Below are positions 1 to 9,753 of a stretch of DNA of 64,000 bases, piece after piece; position 1 is the first letter of the stretch, and every line of letters begins with the position of its first letter. A program made the position numbers and the translations under genes. The DNA comes from Hyphomicrobium sp. LHD-15 (GTDB lineage: Bacteria > Pseudomonadota > Alphaproteobacteria > Rhizobiales > Hyphomicrobiaceae). The notes beneath the pieces were generated by a model. The model saw only the letters and a list, made by a program, of their open reading frames with translations. It had not been told where the DNA came from and ran no database searches. Where the stretch lies: positions 248,001 through 312,000 of the forward strand of contig NZ_JAVIFT010000002.1 of assembly GCF_031157355.1 (NCBI RefSeq), given 5' to 3'.

Positions 1-139
1 TGGCGCCCTGAGTGCGCAACATGCCACTCGCGCCGATCAGCAACGGCACGACGACGGCCAGGAGGCAGGCCACTCCGATCCAGAACTGGCGCCGATCGAT
101 CGGCGCCGTCATGTGGAGCAGAGGCCCTGCGCTCGGCAT
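1..139 (-). CDS. Membrane protein, N-terminal fragment (cut by window edge)
   Basis: The frame opens at an ATG at 139, three bases after the dapD stop, or at an in-frame ATG at 112, and runs off the left edge of the window. The visible start reads MPSAGPLLHMTAPIDRR, followed by a hydrophobic stretch of about 20 residues that should be a membrane segment or uncleaved signal anchor. The near-contact with dapD suggests co-transcription. Too little is present to name a family. The choice between the two starts is open because neither has a strong ribosome site. Confidence 0.5.
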   Translation of the reverse strand, partial: MPSAGPLLHMTAPIDRRQFWIGVACLLAVVVPLLIGASGMLRTQGA

Positions 140-142
140 GGA

Positions 143-979
143 TCAATCCCGGAGCAACTCGTTGATCGAGGTCTTGGAGCGGGTTTTCTCGTCGACGCGC
201 TTGACGATCACTGCGCAGTAAAGGTTCGGGCCCGGCTCGCCGTTCGGAAGCGGCTTTCCAGGCATCGAGCCCGAAACGACGACGGAATAGGGCGGCACCT
301 TGCCGAAGTGCTTTTCGCCGGTGGCGCGGTCGATGATGGTCGTCGAGGCGCCGAGGTAGACGCCCATCGACAGCACCGAGCCTTCGCCTACGAGCACGCC
401 TTCAGCCACTTCGGCGCGGGCGCCGATGAAGCAGTTGTCCTCGATGATGACGGGGCCGGCCTGCAACGGCTCCAGCACGCCGCCGATGCCGGCGCCGCCC
501 GAGATGTGGCAGTTCTTGCCGATCTGCGCGCAACTGCCGACGGTGGCCCAGGTGTCGACCATGGTGCCGCTCTCGACGCGGGCGCCGAGGTTCACGAACG
601 ACGGCAGCAGAACGACGCCGGGGGCGATGTAGGCCGAGCGGCGCACGACGGCACCCGGCAGCACGCGGAAGCCGCCCTTCTTGAAATCGTCTTCGGTCCA
701 GCCCTCGAACTTGGGCGGCACCTTGTCCCAATAGAATGAGCCTGCCGGGCCGCCGGCGATCAGGCCCATATCGGACAGCCGGAACGACAGCAGAACGGCC
801 TTCTTGAGCCACTGGTTGACGACCCACTCGCCGCCCTGCTTCTCGGCAACGCGGGCTTCGCCCTTGTCGAGGAGGTTGAGCGCGGTTTCGACGGCGTCGC
901 GAACCGAACCCTTGGTTGCGGCGGTCACGCTGTCGCGGGTTTCCCAGGCGGCTTCGATCGTCTTCTGCAGGTCGCTCAT
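143..979 (-). CDS. dapD: 2,3,4,5-tetrahydropyridine-2,6-dicarboxylate N-succinyltransferase
   Basis: Cytoplasmic enzyme of the succinylase branch of lysine/diaminopimelate synthesis; it transfers succinyl from succinyl-CoA to tetrahydrodipicolinate. The 278-residue product has a helical N-terminal domain (about 1-100), then the left-handed parallel beta-helix of hexapeptide acyltransferases (about 105-230, with [17 protein letters not shown] and the [12 protein letters not shown] segment), and a short C-terminal domain. Length matches alphaproteobacterial DapD. The start at 979 ([12 protein letters not shown]) is preferred over an in-frame ATG 42 bases upstream because family members begin this way. 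lysA, the last step of the same pathway, lies at 4.6 kb. Confidence 0.95.
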   Translation of the reverse strand: MSDLQKTIEAAWETRDSVTAATKGSVRDAVETALNLLDKGEARVAEKQGGEWVVNQWLKKAVLLSFRLSDMGLIAGGPAGSFYWDKVPPKFEGWTEDDFKKGGFRVLPGAVVRRSAYIAPGVVLLPSFVNLGARVESGTMVDTWATVGSCAQIGKNCHISGGAGIGGVLEPLQAGPVIIEDNCFIGARAEVAEGVLVGEGSVLSMGVYLGASTTIIDRATGEKHFGKVPPYSVVVSGSMPGKPLPNGEPGPNLYCAVIVKRVDEKTRSKTSINELLRD

Positions 980-1204
980 GCTCGTTCTTGCCCCATTTCT
1001 TGGCGTCTCGCGGGCGTTCATGGGCGCTTCACCGGGGGTCTGTCAATGCCGGAGCAGCCTCCGCATTTTTCCCTACCGGCGGCCATCGCGGCAAACTCGG
1101 TGTTAACGCAAATGCGCTAATTTTAAAGAACGGCGGCGCCCGAACGATGTGGCAGGCGCTCCGTGCACGTGCGTTGTGTGTAATGCGTATGCGGGAGGTT
1201 CGGC

Positions 1205-1696
1205 GTGCTTGGAACCCAGGAACTCGGCGCTAAAGGCGCGGGTAACGTTGTGACGGCTGGTCCGTGGTTGGCGCGCGACAGCTATGTAGCCGAAACGGCG
1301 GTGTTGCTGGACAGGCTGTCCGCGAAGATCGAGCGGCTCGAGCGCCGGGAAGAGGCGCTGCATGCCAAGGTCGCGGATCTGATCGAGCATACCCAGCAGA
1401 GCGGCCGGTTGCAGGCTCTCGCGGAAAGCCTCAGAAATTCAAGAGATTACAAGCTGGATGAAACGGTCCGGTTGATAAAGGAGCTGCGCGGCCGGATCGA
1501 CGCCATCGAAGGCCCGCGCTCGGACTATGCAGTTCTTACGCATCGCTCGTTCGTCGCGATCGACCGGAAATTCGCCGAACTTGCGGCCCAGCAAGCGAAG
1601 CCGTTCCGGATCGCGGGATGGCAGCGGTTCGCAGGCTGCGTTGCGGTTGCGTGCGCCGTCGGCGTGCTCGCCACCATGACGTTGCGCTTCATTTGA
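1205..1696 (+). CDS. Hypothetical coiled-coil protein with C-terminal membrane anchor
   Basis: A 163-residue protein starting at a GTG with a good ribosome site (GGGAGG at 1191-1196). Residues about 30-110 are charged and rich in Leu, Glu, Arg and Lys with heptad-like spacing, predicting a coiled coil. The last 20 or so residues are hydrophobic and end in TMTLRFI, which fits a tail anchor. I do not recognise a family. It is followed 55 bases on by another small unknown gene on the same strand, so the two may form a transcript. Coding is supported by the ribosome site and the coherent amphipathic composition. Confidence 0.6.
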   Translation: MLGTQELGAKGAGNVVTAGPWLARDSYVAETAVLLDRLSAKIERLERREEALHAKVADLIEHTQQSGRLQALAESLRNSRDYKLDETVRLIKELRGRIDAIEGPRSDYAVLTHRSFVAIDRKFAELAAQQAKPFRIAGWQRFAGCVAVACAVGVLATMTLRFI

Positions 1697-1751
1697 GACC
1701 AGAGCGTTGGCTGTCCCTGGGGCCGCCGACGCGACAATCGAGAGTTTAGAT

Positions 1752-1991
1752 ATGCCGGTTGACGGAGTTACGGTCGTGCGCGCCGCGCCGGAAGCGACGG
1801 ATCAAGACTATCAAGTCTTCATCGAGGATCTGGTGCGCGACGCGCGGTTCGACGCACCGGTCAACACCGACCTGTCTCCGGAAAGCGTCATGCTGCGCGC
1901 GGTGCTGGTGCAGGAGAAATTGGGCCAGCAGCCGCTCAATGTCGCCAACTCGCGGCCGTCGGTTCTTCGCCGTCTCGAAGACCAAGACTAG
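1752..1991 (+). CDS. Hypothetical 79-aa protein
   Basis: Small acidic protein starting MPVDGVTVVRAAPE at an ATG preceded by GAGAG (1740-1744). No signal peptide, membrane segment or known motif is visible. The frame is also open 45 bases upstream to a TTG, but the ATG is better placed. It converges on tlpA with 19 bases between the stop codons. Function unknown. Confidence 0.5.
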   Translation: MPVDGVTVVRAAPEATDQDYQVFIEDLVRDARFDAPVNTDLSPESVMLRAVLVQEKLGQQPLNVANSRPSVLRRLEDQD

Positions 1992-2010
1992 AGCGCGACC
2001 GGATAGCCCA

Positions 2011-2694
2011 TCATTGGGTCGTCGAAGGCGCACCTGCGTCGGGGCCAGACGCGCCGAGCGCCTCCTTGATGAGGCTTTTTGCAGCCTCCGAATCCCATTC
2101 CGCCGGGCCCGGCAGTCGGCCGATCTCGCGGCCTTCGGCGTCGATCAAGATCGTCGTCGGCATGCCGACAGCCTTCAAGGCCGAGCCGCTGCGGGTGGTC
2201 GGGTCAGCGTAGAGCTTGAGGGCCTTCACCCCGATATCGTTCAGGAATTTCCTGGCGGCTTCGGCTCCGGTGCGGTCTACGGCCAAGGCTACGACCTCGA
2301 ACTTGTCGGAGCCCAGCTCGGCCTGCAGGCGGTCCAAGGACGGCATTTCGTGGCGGCAGGGCGCGCACCAGGTCGCCCAAAGGTTAAGAAGGATGGTCTT
2401 GCCGTGGAAGTCCTTAAGGGTTCGGGCGGTGCCGGTTTCATCGGTGAAGTTCACCTCGCCCAAGGGTTCGGGGGTCTTCTTGAAGACGAAGGCTGGCAGG
2501 CCCGGGGCCTGGCGCCTGGAGGCAGCTTCGGCATTTTCCGCCGGCGCAGCCCCGGTTTGGGTCATGCCGTTGTTGTCAGGCTGGCCTAGCGTGCCGTATA
2601 CCGCCGCAAAGCCGACAACGGCCGCGAGGGCGGCCAGGGCAGTGACGGCCGCGTAGCTTTTCCGAGGTGCGCCGGGCGGGTTGCCGTCGTTCAT
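2011..2694 (-). CDS. tlpA: TlpA-family thiol:disulfide oxidoreductase
   Basis: Membrane-anchored periplasmic thioredoxin of the TlpA/ResA group, which reduces disulfides in exported proteins, classically for cytochrome oxidase and cytochrome c assembly. The N-terminus carries one hydrophobic anchor (about 15-35); the thioredoxin fold follows, with the active site WCAPC in ATWCAPCRHEMPS and the cis-Pro segment VGMPTTILID. The C-terminus ends in an Ala/Pro-rich tail. The start at 2694 is preferred over the ATG at 2700 because GGAAGAA lies at the right distance only for the inner one. It is divergent from argH with only 44 bases between the starts. Confidence 0.88.
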   Translation of the reverse strand: MNDGNPPGAPRKSYAAVTALAALAAVVGFAAVYGTLGQPDNNGMTQTGAAPAENAEAASRRQAPGLPAFVFKKTPEPLGEVNFTDETGTARTLKDFHGKTILLNLWATWCAPCRHEMPSLDRLQAELGSDKFEVVALAVDRTGAEAARKFLNDIGVKALKLYADPTTRSGSALKAVGMPTTILIDAEGREIGRLPGPAEWDSEAAKSLIKEALGASGPDAGAPSTTQ

Positions 2695-2738
2695 GACCAT
2701 TTCTTCCGATCCTCAGGGTCTTGCGGAGGGCCCGTTCC

Positions 2739-4148
2739 GTGACAGAGAAAAACGCCAACAAGATGTGGGGCGGCCGCTTTGCCGCTTCGCCCGCCGAGAT
2801 CATGGAGGAGATAAATGTCTCCATCTCCTTCGACAAGGCTTTGGCGCCTCAAGATATCCGTGGCTCGAAAGCGCATGCGGCCATGCTCGGCGAGACCGGC
2901 ATCATCACCAAGAGCGATGCGCGCGAGATCCTGCGCGGGCTAGACCAGGTGGCGGCCGAGATCGAGGGCGGCGATTTCGAGTTCTCGCGCGCGCTCGAAG
3001 ACGTTCACATGAACGTCGAGAGCCGCCTCAAGGAGCTCATCGGTGTCCCGGCGGGGCGGCTGCATACGGCACGCTCGCGCAACGACCAGGTGGCGACGGA
3101 TTTCCGGCTGTTCGTACGGGACGCGACCGACGGCATCATCGCGGCGATCGGCGGACTGCAGGCGGTACTCGTCGAAAAGGCGGAAGCCCACGCAGCGACC
3201 GTGATGCCGGGCTTCACTCATCTTCAGCCGGCGCAGCCGGTAACGTTCGGCCATCATCTCCTGGCCTATGTCGAGATGCTGGGCCGCGACCGGGGCCGCT
3301 TCATCGACGCGCGCCGCCGGCTCAACGAATGCCCGCTCGGCTCGGCGGCGCTGGCCGGAACCTCGTTCCCGATCGACCGCAACAAGACAGCGGAAGTGCT
3401 CGGCTTCGACAGGCCGATGGCCAATTCGCTCGACGGCGTGGCGGACCGCGATTTCGCGCTCGAAGTGCTGGCGGCGGCTTCGATCACGGCCGTGCATCTC
3501 TCGCGTTTTGCCGAGGAGATCGTGATCTGGATGACGCCCCAGTTCGGCTTCATCACGCTGTCCGACCGCTTCACCACCGGCTCCTCGATCATGCCGCAGA
3601 AGCGCAACCCGGATGCGGCGGAGCTGGTGCGGGCCAAGGTCGGGCGGATAGCCGGGTCATTCCAGGGCCTCCTGATGGTCATGAAGGGGCTGCCGCTCGC
3701 CTATTCCAAGGACATGCAGGAGGACAAGGAGGCGACGTTCGATGCGCTCGCCTCGCTGCGCCTCGCGCTTGCCGCCATGACGGGGATGGTCGGGGACCTG
3801 GAGCCGGTCAAGGAAGCCATGCGGGCGGCCGCCGGACGGGGCTATTCCACGGCTACCGACCTTGCCGACTGGCTGGTGCGGGAGCTCAAGATGCCGTTCC
3901 GGGACGCCCACCACGTCACGGGATCGATCGTCAAGGCGGCCGAGGACCGGGGCTTGGAGCTCGAAAAAGTGCCGCTGGAGGTCATGCAGGCTATCGAGCC
4001 GCGCATCTCGAACGGCGTTTATTCTGTCCTTTCGGTGGAGAATTCCGTAAAGTCTCGCAAGAGCTATGGGGGAACTTCGCCACAGAACGTCGCGAAAATG
4101 GCGCGGGCATGGGCTCGGCGCTTGGAAAAGGATGGCGGGGGGCGCTAA
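2739..4148 (+). CDS. argH: Argininosuccinate lyase
   Basis: Last step of arginine synthesis: argininosuccinate to arginine and fumarate, in the cytoplasm. The 469-residue product has the fumarase/aspartase superfamily signature [12 protein letters not shown] near residue 281, with the catalytic serine in the GSS loop. The N-terminal KMWGGRF motif is typical of ArgH. The start is set at the GTG at 2739, which has GGAGG eight bases upstream; an in-frame TTG at 2721 would overlap that ribosome site. It heads a plus-strand run with the lptM-like gene and lysA. Confidence 0.96.
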   Translation: MTEKNANKMWGGRFAASPAEIMEEINVSISFDKALAPQDIRGSKAHAAMLGETGIITKSDAREILRGLDQVAAEIEGGDFEFSRALEDVHMNVESRLKELIGVPAGRLHTARSRNDQVATDFRLFVRDATDGIIAAIGGLQAVLVEKAEAHAATVMPGFTHLQPAQPVTFGHHLLAYVEMLGRDRGRFIDARRRLNECPLGSAALAGTSFPIDRNKTAEVLGFDRPMANSLDGVADRDFALEVLAAASITAVHLSRFAEEIVIWMTPQFGFITLSDRFTTGSSIMPQKRNPDAAELVRAKVGRIAGSFQGLLMVMKGLPLAYSKDMQEDKEATFDALASLRLALAAMTGMVGDLEPVKEAMRAAAGRGYSTATDLADWLVRELKMPFRDAHHVTGSIVKAAEDRGLELEKVPLEVMQAIEPRISNGVYSVLSVENSVKSRKSYGGTSPQNVAKMARAWARRLEKDGGGR

Positions 4149-4226
4149 AATCCGCCCGCATATGCCACTAATCCTTTCGCGGTGCGGCGCAGTCGTCGCA
4201 CGCGGGACCGAATGGGCGGGATCGAG

Positions 4227-4427
4227 ATGATGAGTTGGGTTCGCGCTTTTCTGGCTGTTTCCGCCTTGGCGTTCGCGCTGAGCGGATGCGGTTTGCGCGG
4301 CGGTCTCGAAACGCCTCCTGAGGCGAAAGCCGATGCCACGGCCGAGGCGCAGTCCGGCCAGGGCAAGCCCGAGGGCGCCGCTCCCAAGCCGCACAAGAGT
4401 TCGGTTCTCGACGGACTGATCCGTTAG
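4227..4427 (+). CDS. lptM: LptM-like small lipoprotein
   Basis: A 66-residue lipoprotein whose signal peptide ends in the lipobox LSGC followed by GLRGGLETPPEAKA. This matches the GCGLKGPLxxP pattern of LptM (formerly YifL), which in E. coli assists oxidative maturation of the LptD lipopolysaccharide translocon. The body is short, Ala/Pro/Glu-rich and probably disordered. Two consecutive ATGs (4227 and 4230) could start it. Placement between argH and lysA is the usual position of this gene in alphaproteobacteria, which supports the call more than the sequence alone. Equating its role with E. coli LptM is inference. Confidence 0.75.
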   Translation: MMSWVRAFLAVSALAFALSGCGLRGGLETPPEAKADATAEAQSGQGKPEGAAPKPHKSSVLDGLIR

Positions 4428-4576
4428 TCCGCTCCGATAGCGGGGGCATTCTCGCCGGGATGACCTGTTCCCTCTTCCGCTGAAGCCTTCTCTACCGTTA
4501 TAGCTCCGGTCGAAATTTCCATTTCGGGCGCCTGAAGCGTATTCAGGAGCTGAACTCTCCGGACGCAACGGCTCCC

Positions 4577-5854
4577 ATGCACCACTTCAGCTACAAAGGC
4601 GGCGTGCTTCACGCCGAGGACGTCAGCCTCGCCCGGCTCGCCTCCGAGGTCGGCACGCCGTTCTATTGCTATTCGACCGCAACCCTCGAACGGCACTATC
4701 GTGTGCTCGATCAGGCTTTCGCGGGGCAGGATGCCGTCATCTGCTTTGCGGTGAAGGCCAATTCCAACCAGGCCGTGCTGGCGACGCTCGCGCGGCTGGG
4801 TGCGGGCATGGACGTGGTGTCGGAGGGTGAACTGCGCCGCGCGCGGGCGGCAGGCGTTGCGGCCGACAAGATCATTTTCGCTGGCGTCGGCAAGTCGCGC
4901 GAGGAGATGGCTTACGCGCTCCGCGAGGGCATTTTCAGCTTCAATGTCGAGAGCGAGCCCGAGCTGGCGGCGCTTTCCGAAGTGGCGGCGGGGCTCGGCG
5001 TGCGGGCGCGGGTCGCAGTGCGCGTCAATCCGGACGTGGATGCCAAGACGCACGCCAAGATCTCGACGGGTAAGTCCGAGAACAAGTTCGGCGTTCCCTA
5101 TCTCAAGGCGGTTGAGCTCTACGGAGAGGCGCGCCGCCTGCCTGCCCTCGATATCCAGGGCATCCATATGCACATCGGCAGCCAGATCACGGATCTGAAG
5201 CCGTTCCGCGACGCGTTCCGGTTGTTGCGCGATCTCGCCCTCGAACTCAGGCGCGAGGGCCACGCGATCCATCATCTCGATATCGGGGGCGGTCTCGGCG
5301 TGCCGTATCGCGGCTCCAACGAGATGCCGCCGCACCCGGACGAGTACGCCGCGCTGGTCAAGGCGAGCTTGGGCGATCTCGACGCGAAGATCTACCTGGA
5401 GCCGGGCCGCATGATCTCAGGCAATGCCGGGATCCTCGTTACCCGCGCGCTCTACGTGAAAGAGGGGGCGGGCAAGCGCTTCACGATCGTCGACGGGGCG
5501 ATGAACGATCTCATCCGGCCTACCCTTTACGAGGCCTATCACGAGGTGTGGCCGGTGGAGGAAGCGCGCGGCGCGGAGCCAACGGTTTTGCAGGATATCG
5601 TGGGACCGGTCTGTGAGACCGGCGATTATCTCGCCTTGGAGCGCAAGCTGCCGCCGTTCGAGCCGGGCGATCTCATGGCGGTGATGACGGCCGGCGCCTA
5701 TGGCGCGGTGATGTCGTCGACTTACAACACGCGCTTGCTGGTGCCGGAAGTTCTCGTCAACGGAGACACTTACGCCGTTGTGCGGCCGCGGCCGAGCTAC
5801 GACGAGCTGATCGGCCTCGACAAGTTGCCGCCGTGGCTCGAACCCCAGGGTTGA
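4577..5854 (+). CDS. lysA: Diaminopimelate decarboxylase
   Basis: PLP enzyme of fold type III that makes L-lysine from meso-diaminopimelate. The 425-residue product shows the PLP lysine in CFAVKANSN (K60), the glycine-rich phosphate loop DIGGGLGVPY, the EPGRMI motif and the active-site cysteine in VCETGDYL. Length is typical. The start ATG at 4577 follows the lptM-like gene by 149 bases. With dapD it supplies both ends of the later lysine/DAP pathway in this window. Confidence 0.96.
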   Translation: MHHFSYKGGVLHAEDVSLARLASEVGTPFYCYSTATLERHYRVLDQAFAGQDAVICFAVKANSNQAVLATLARLGAGMDVVSEGELRRARAAGVAADKIIFAGVGKSREEMAYALREGIFSFNVESEPELAALSEVAAGLGVRARVAVRVNPDVDAKTHAKISTGKSENKFGVPYLKAVELYGEARRLPALDIQGIHMHIGSQITDLKPFRDAFRLLRDLALELRREGHAIHHLDIGGGLGVPYRGSNEMPPHPDEYAALVKASLGDLDAKIYLEPGRMISGNAGILVTRALYVKEGAGKRFTIVDGAMNDLIRPTLYEAYHEVWPVEEARGAEPTVLQDIVGPVCETGDYLALERKLPPFEPGDLMAVMTAGAYGAVMSSTYNTRLLVPEVLVNGDTYAVVRPRPSYDELIGLDKLPPWLEPQG

Positions 5855-5975
5855 GCTTTCGGCTGTTCCCGCGGTTTGCCTCACGCCGCTCTGCTGCATT
5901 GGAAGACCAGGAGAGCCGTTGAACGTTAGCGCTTTTTAATGAAGCGCTTCCGGGCCTCGTGCTAGGTTTTGGGCC

Positions 5976-8681
5976 ATGGAGATGGACCAAGGTTCCCGGG
6001 CAGCAGACGGCTTGTTCGAGCGCAAGATCTGGCGCGCGCGATTGGCTGCCGTTTTCGAGCAGATCTGGCTCAAGCTTTGGCTCGTGCTGGCGGTCGTCGC
6101 CGCGTTTCTGATCGTCTCCTATGCCGGTATCTGGCCGCATCTGCCGACCGCGCTTCACATTGTGCTGCTTGCAGGATTTGGCGTCGCGTTGCTGGCCGCG
6201 CTGGGTACTCTCGCGCGTATCACGTGGCCTTCGCGCGAAGACGCCATCCGGCGCATCGAGCGGGCGTCGGGCGTGCCGCACCGCCCCGCAACATCTTATG
6301 AAGACACGCTAAGTGCACCGTCGTCCGATCCGGCGACGCTGGCCATCTGGCAGGCGCATCGCTCGCGCATGGCAGCCTTGCTCGCGAAATTGCGCCCTGG
6401 AAAGCCGCAGCCGAGAACCGATCGCTTCGATCCGTTGGCGCTGCGCGCGGCACTGCTTCTCGGCATCGTCGGTGTCACGGCGTTGCTCGGCAATACGGCG
6501 GCCGAACGGGTGCGCGCGGCGTTCGCGATCGGCGTCGGGTCGGCACTCTCGAATGCGCGGCTCGATGCCTGGCTGACACCGCCGACTTACACGGGACGGC
6601 CGCCGGTCATGCTGGCAGATGGGGCCGGCGGCGCAAAGGCGCCTGCGTCCGGCGACGCAAACGCAGCCAGTCGCGAAGTTCCGGCCAAGAGCGTTCTGAT
6701 CGTGCGTGTCGGCGGAATGGGATCGGCATCGCTCGCGATCGAGGTCACGCCGACGCTGGCGCCGGGAGAAAAGGTCGAGATCGAGCGGATCGACGCCAAA
6801 ACCGAAGAGACCACCGGCGATCTCAAGGAAGTGCGCTACGAGATGAAGCGCTCGGCAACGGTGCGCGCGTTGGCGGGGCGCAGCGAGCTTGCGAGCTGGC
6901 AGATCTCGGTGACACCCGATGCGCTGCCCAAGATCTCGCTTTCGCGGCCGCCGGAGCTGACGCCGCGCGGCTCACTCAAGCTCACCTACAAGGCGGAGGA
7001 TGACTACGGCGTCTCGTCTGCCGGGGTGAAGCTCAAAAAGCTGCAGGACCCGCCGGCCGATTCGAAGCGGGCCTGGGCGCAGCCGGAAAAGCCCAGCGGA
7101 CCGCGTCCGCCGCTTTCGCGTCCGCCGAAGCTCGAGCTACGCCTGCCGAAAGCCAATGCCACGTCGCAGGAGGCGCACACCTATTTCGAGATGGCTTCGC
7201 ATCCGTGGGCAGGGCGCAAGGTGATCATGACGCTCGAAGCGCGTGACGTCGCCGGACAGATCGGCCGCAGCCCCGGGTTCGAGATGATCCTGCCGGAGCG
7301 GAATTTCACGAAGCCGCTCGCCCGCGCCGTCGTCGAGCAGCGCAAGAAGCTGCTGGAGGATCCGCGCTACCGCGCTGTGGTGGCAAAGGCGCTCGATGCG
7401 CTGACGATGGAACCCGAGGGCTTCATCGACGATCCGAAAATCTATCTCGGTTTGCGCACGACCTATCATCGCCTCAACAACGACCGCACGCGCGCCGGTT
7501 TCAACAGCGTCGTCGATCAGATGTGGCAGATCGCGCTCCGCATAGAAGACGGCAACCTTTCGGATGCGGAACGCGCGCTCAAGGATGCGCAGGACAAGCT
7601 CGCTAAGGCGCTGGAGAACGGCGCTTCCGAGGAAGAGATCAAGCAGCTGATGCAGGAGCTGCGGCAGGCGCTCAACGAGTTCATGAAGCAGCTTGCGCAG
7701 CAGAACCAAGACGGGCAGCCGCAGGAGGGCCAGAACCAGGATCAGGAGACGCTGGCCCAGCAGGATCTCGAGCAGATGATGCGCAATCTCGAGGAGATGG
7801 CGAAGAACGGCTCGCGCGAGCAGGCGCAGCAGATGCTCTCCGAAATGCAGGATCTCATGGAACGTCTTCAGTCGGGCCGGCAGGACAAGGCCCAGGCTCA
7901 GAAGAACCAAGAGATGATGAAAATGATGGAAGAGCTGGGCGACATGGTCGGCGACCAGCAGAAGCTCATGGACGATACGTTCGGCGAGCGCCGCGAGGAT
8001 GGCGCCCAGGACAGTGGACGAGGCAAGCAAAAGCCGCCGCCCGGCATGAAGGGCATGGGAGGCGATGGGCAGGAGGGCGATGTCGGCGCGCCTCCAGGTC
8101 AATCGGATCAGGCGCAGCGTGGACGCGGACAACGCGGACAGCAGAAAGGCGGCCAGGGTCAGCAGGGCCAGCAAGGTCAGGGCGATCAGCTCGGACAAGG
8201 CAACAACGAGCAGGGCGGGCTCGACAGCCTTACCGAGCGGCAGCGCCAGCTACGCGACCGTCTCGGGCAATTGCAGAAGGACATGCGCGGCAAGGGCGCG
8301 CCATCGAGCCAGCAGCTCAAGGACGCGGAAAGCGCGATGGAGTCTGCCCAAGACGCGCTCGAGCGCGGCGATCTCGAGGAGGCGACCGAGCAGCAGTCGC
8401 GTGCGCTCGACCAGATGCGCCAGGGCGCACAGTCGATGGCGCAGGAAATGATGCGGAACATGCCGCAGCGCTATGGGCAATCCGGCGACACGCCGCGCGA
8501 TCCGCTGGGACGGCCGCAGCGCTCGCAGGGGCCGGATCTCGGAACCTCGGTCAAGGTTCCGGACCAGATCGATATTCAGCGGGCGCGTGAAATTCTGGAC
8601 GAATTGCGCCGCAGGCAGGGTGAAGCAACCCGCGCGCCTGTCGAGCTCGATTATCTCGAACGTCTGCTCAGGCGGTTCTGA
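5976..8681 (+). CDS. TIGR02302-family membrane protein, Gln/Gly-rich
   Basis: A 901-residue protein of the alphaproteobacterial family annotated TIGR02302 (DUF4175), always near lysA; function unknown. Residues about 30-80 hold two membrane segments and about 150-175 a third. A periplasmic-type region follows, then long Gln/Glu/Lys-rich helices from about 520 (repeats of the type MQELRQAL, QQDLEQMMRN), a Gly/Gln/Asp-rich low-complexity stretch at about 680-760, and a charged C-terminus that ends with the conserved LDYLERLLRRF. Either of two near-adjacent ATGs (5976, 5982) may start it. The repetitive region makes antisense frames open but these have no protein-like content. Confidence 0.85.
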   Translation: MEMDQGSRAADGLFERKIWRARLAAVFEQIWLKLWLVLAVVAAFLIVSYAGIWPHLPTALHIVLLAGFGVALLAALGTLARITWPSREDAIRRIERASGVPHRPATSYEDTLSAPSSDPATLAIWQAHRSRMAALLAKLRPGKPQPRTDRFDPLALRAALLLGIVGVTALLGNTAAERVRAAFAIGVGSALSNARLDAWLTPPTYTGRPPVMLADGAGGAKAPASGDANAASREVPAKSVLIVRVGGMGSASLAIEVTPTLAPGEKVEIERIDAKTEETTGDLKEVRYEMKRSATVRALAGRSELASWQISVTPDALPKISLSRPPELTPRGSLKLTYKAEDDYGVSSAGVKLKKLQDPPADSKRAWAQPEKPSGPRPPLSRPPKLELRLPKANATSQEAHTYFEMASHPWAGRKVIMTLEARDVAGQIGRSPGFEMILPERNFTKPLARAVVEQRKKLLEDPRYRAVVAKALDALTMEPEGFIDDPKIYLGLRTTYHRLNNDRTRAGFNSVVDQMWQIALRIEDGNLSDAERALKDAQDKLAKALENGASEEEIKQLMQELRQALNEFMKQLAQQNQDGQPQEGQNQDQETLAQQDLEQMMRNLEEMAKNGSREQAQQMLSEMQDLMERLQSGRQDKAQAQKNQEMMKMMEELGDMVGDQQKLMDDTFGERREDGAQDSGRGKQKPPPGMKGMGGDGQEGDVGAPPGQSDQAQRGRGQRGQQKGGQGQQGQQGQGDQLGQGNNEQGGLDSLTERQRQLRDRLGQLQKDMRGKGAPSSQQLKDAESAMESAQDALERGDLEEATEQQSRALDQMRQGAQSMAQEMMRNMPQRYGQSGDTPRDPLGRPQRSQGPDLGTSVKVPDQIDIQRAREILDELRRRQGEATRAPVELDYLERLLRRF

Positions 8682-8793
8682 TCGGCTGGATCAGATGCTT
8701 GGGTTTGATCGAGTGGATCTGTCCTGATTTCCGCGCCGCGAAGTGCGTGAATGGCCGGGGTCGAAACACCTCGATCGCATCGGTAAGCGAGCG

Positions 8794-9753
8794 CTATGGC
8801 GCGGCTGCTGCGGGGGCGGTGCGGATGCCGATGCCGCCGACGACCTGATGGCTCACGAGATCCGTAGTGAGGCGGCCGCCGGGCGGCTCTTCTCCGGACA
8901 GCCAATCCTTGAACTGAAGCCAGAGATCGTAGAACAGGATGCTGCCGTCGCGTTCCGAAAGCGGCATTTCGTATGGCGCGAAGGTGAACTTGTATTCGAA
9001 GAAGTACGAGACGCGCGCGGTGCGGAACTCGATGCCGAAGAGCGCTTGTCCGACGAGGCCGGCGACCTGGTACTCATAGGTGCGCTTGTCGTTTTTCGCC
9101 ATCTGCACTTCGGAGTGGGGTAGCGAGACGCCGGCTCCGAGCCCGATGTAGGGCTGCACGCGCAGGCCCAGGCTCGGCAAGCGCAGGAGGCCATTCAGCG
9201 TCAACATGTTGTGGCCGTGGCTGGCTTCGAGCTTCTTGAAGATGCTGCGAAGGGCGGCGCGCTCCGGTGCCGGGGCGCCGTTGATGGTGCCGGTGAACTC
9301 GACCTCATCGTCCAGCTTCGAGAGTGTCTTCGAATGCGTGAAGTCGAGCATCGTGCCGGTGCGGCCGTCGCCGAGCCAGCGCACGATGCGGGCGCCGTAG
9401 TAGATCGGATTGACGAAGGGCTTTCCTTCCCAGTCGATGTTCTTGGCGGTGAAATCATGCACGCCGGATTTCTTGACGTGGACATCGCTCGCGTAGGTGA
9501 ACGGGACGCCGGAGTAGCCGGCGAACATCGTCTCGCCGCCGACGGGCGCATAGGCCGGGCTTGGCGTGGAGGTTGCCGCCGCGCGGTCTGAGCCGGTGCC
9601 CTCGGTCGTCTGCTCGATGATCATCGGGGCGGCGACAACTGCGAGCGCAACCATGGCGAACAGGCTCGACAGAGTTTCGAAATGGCGGACGCGGTTGGCT
9701 GGCCGGGCGTGACGCTGGCGACCCAACGCCCAAGTGCCTGTTGCTGCTCGCAT
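8794..9753 (-). CDS. Outer-membrane beta-barrel protein, possibly lipid A oxidase-like
   Basis: A 319-residue exported protein. An N-terminal hydrophobic segment (about 28-45) serves as signal or anchor. From about residue 70 the sequence alternates polar and hydrophobic residues in strand-sized runs: GGETMFAGYSGVPFTY, NPIYYGARIVRW, MLDFTHSK, PYIGLGAGVSLPH, YFFEYKFTFAPY. The pattern is that of an 8-stranded OmpA/OmpW-type barrel. The GxPFTYxSDV, DFTHSK and FFEYKFT segments resemble rhizobial proteins labelled lipid A oxidase (LpxQ), but I recall this from memory and could not align it. The gene converges on the TIGR02302 gene and lies downstream of the esterase gene. Confidence 0.6.
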   Translation of the reverse strand: MRAATGTWALGRQRHARPANRVRHFETLSSLFAMVALAVVAAPMIIEQTTEGTGSDRAAATSTPSPAYAPVGGETMFAGYSGVPFTYASDVHVKKSGVHDFTAKNIDWEGKPFVNPIYYGARIVRWLGDGRTGTMLDFTHSKTLSKLDDEVEFTGTINGAPAPERAALRSIFKKLEASHGHNMLTLNGLLRLPSLGLRVQPYIGLGAGVSLPHSEVQMAKNDKRTYEYQVAGLVGQALFGIEFRTARVSYFFEYKFTFAPYEMPLSERDGSILFYDLWLQFKDWLSGEEPPGGRLTTDLVSHQVVGGIGIRTAPAAAAP

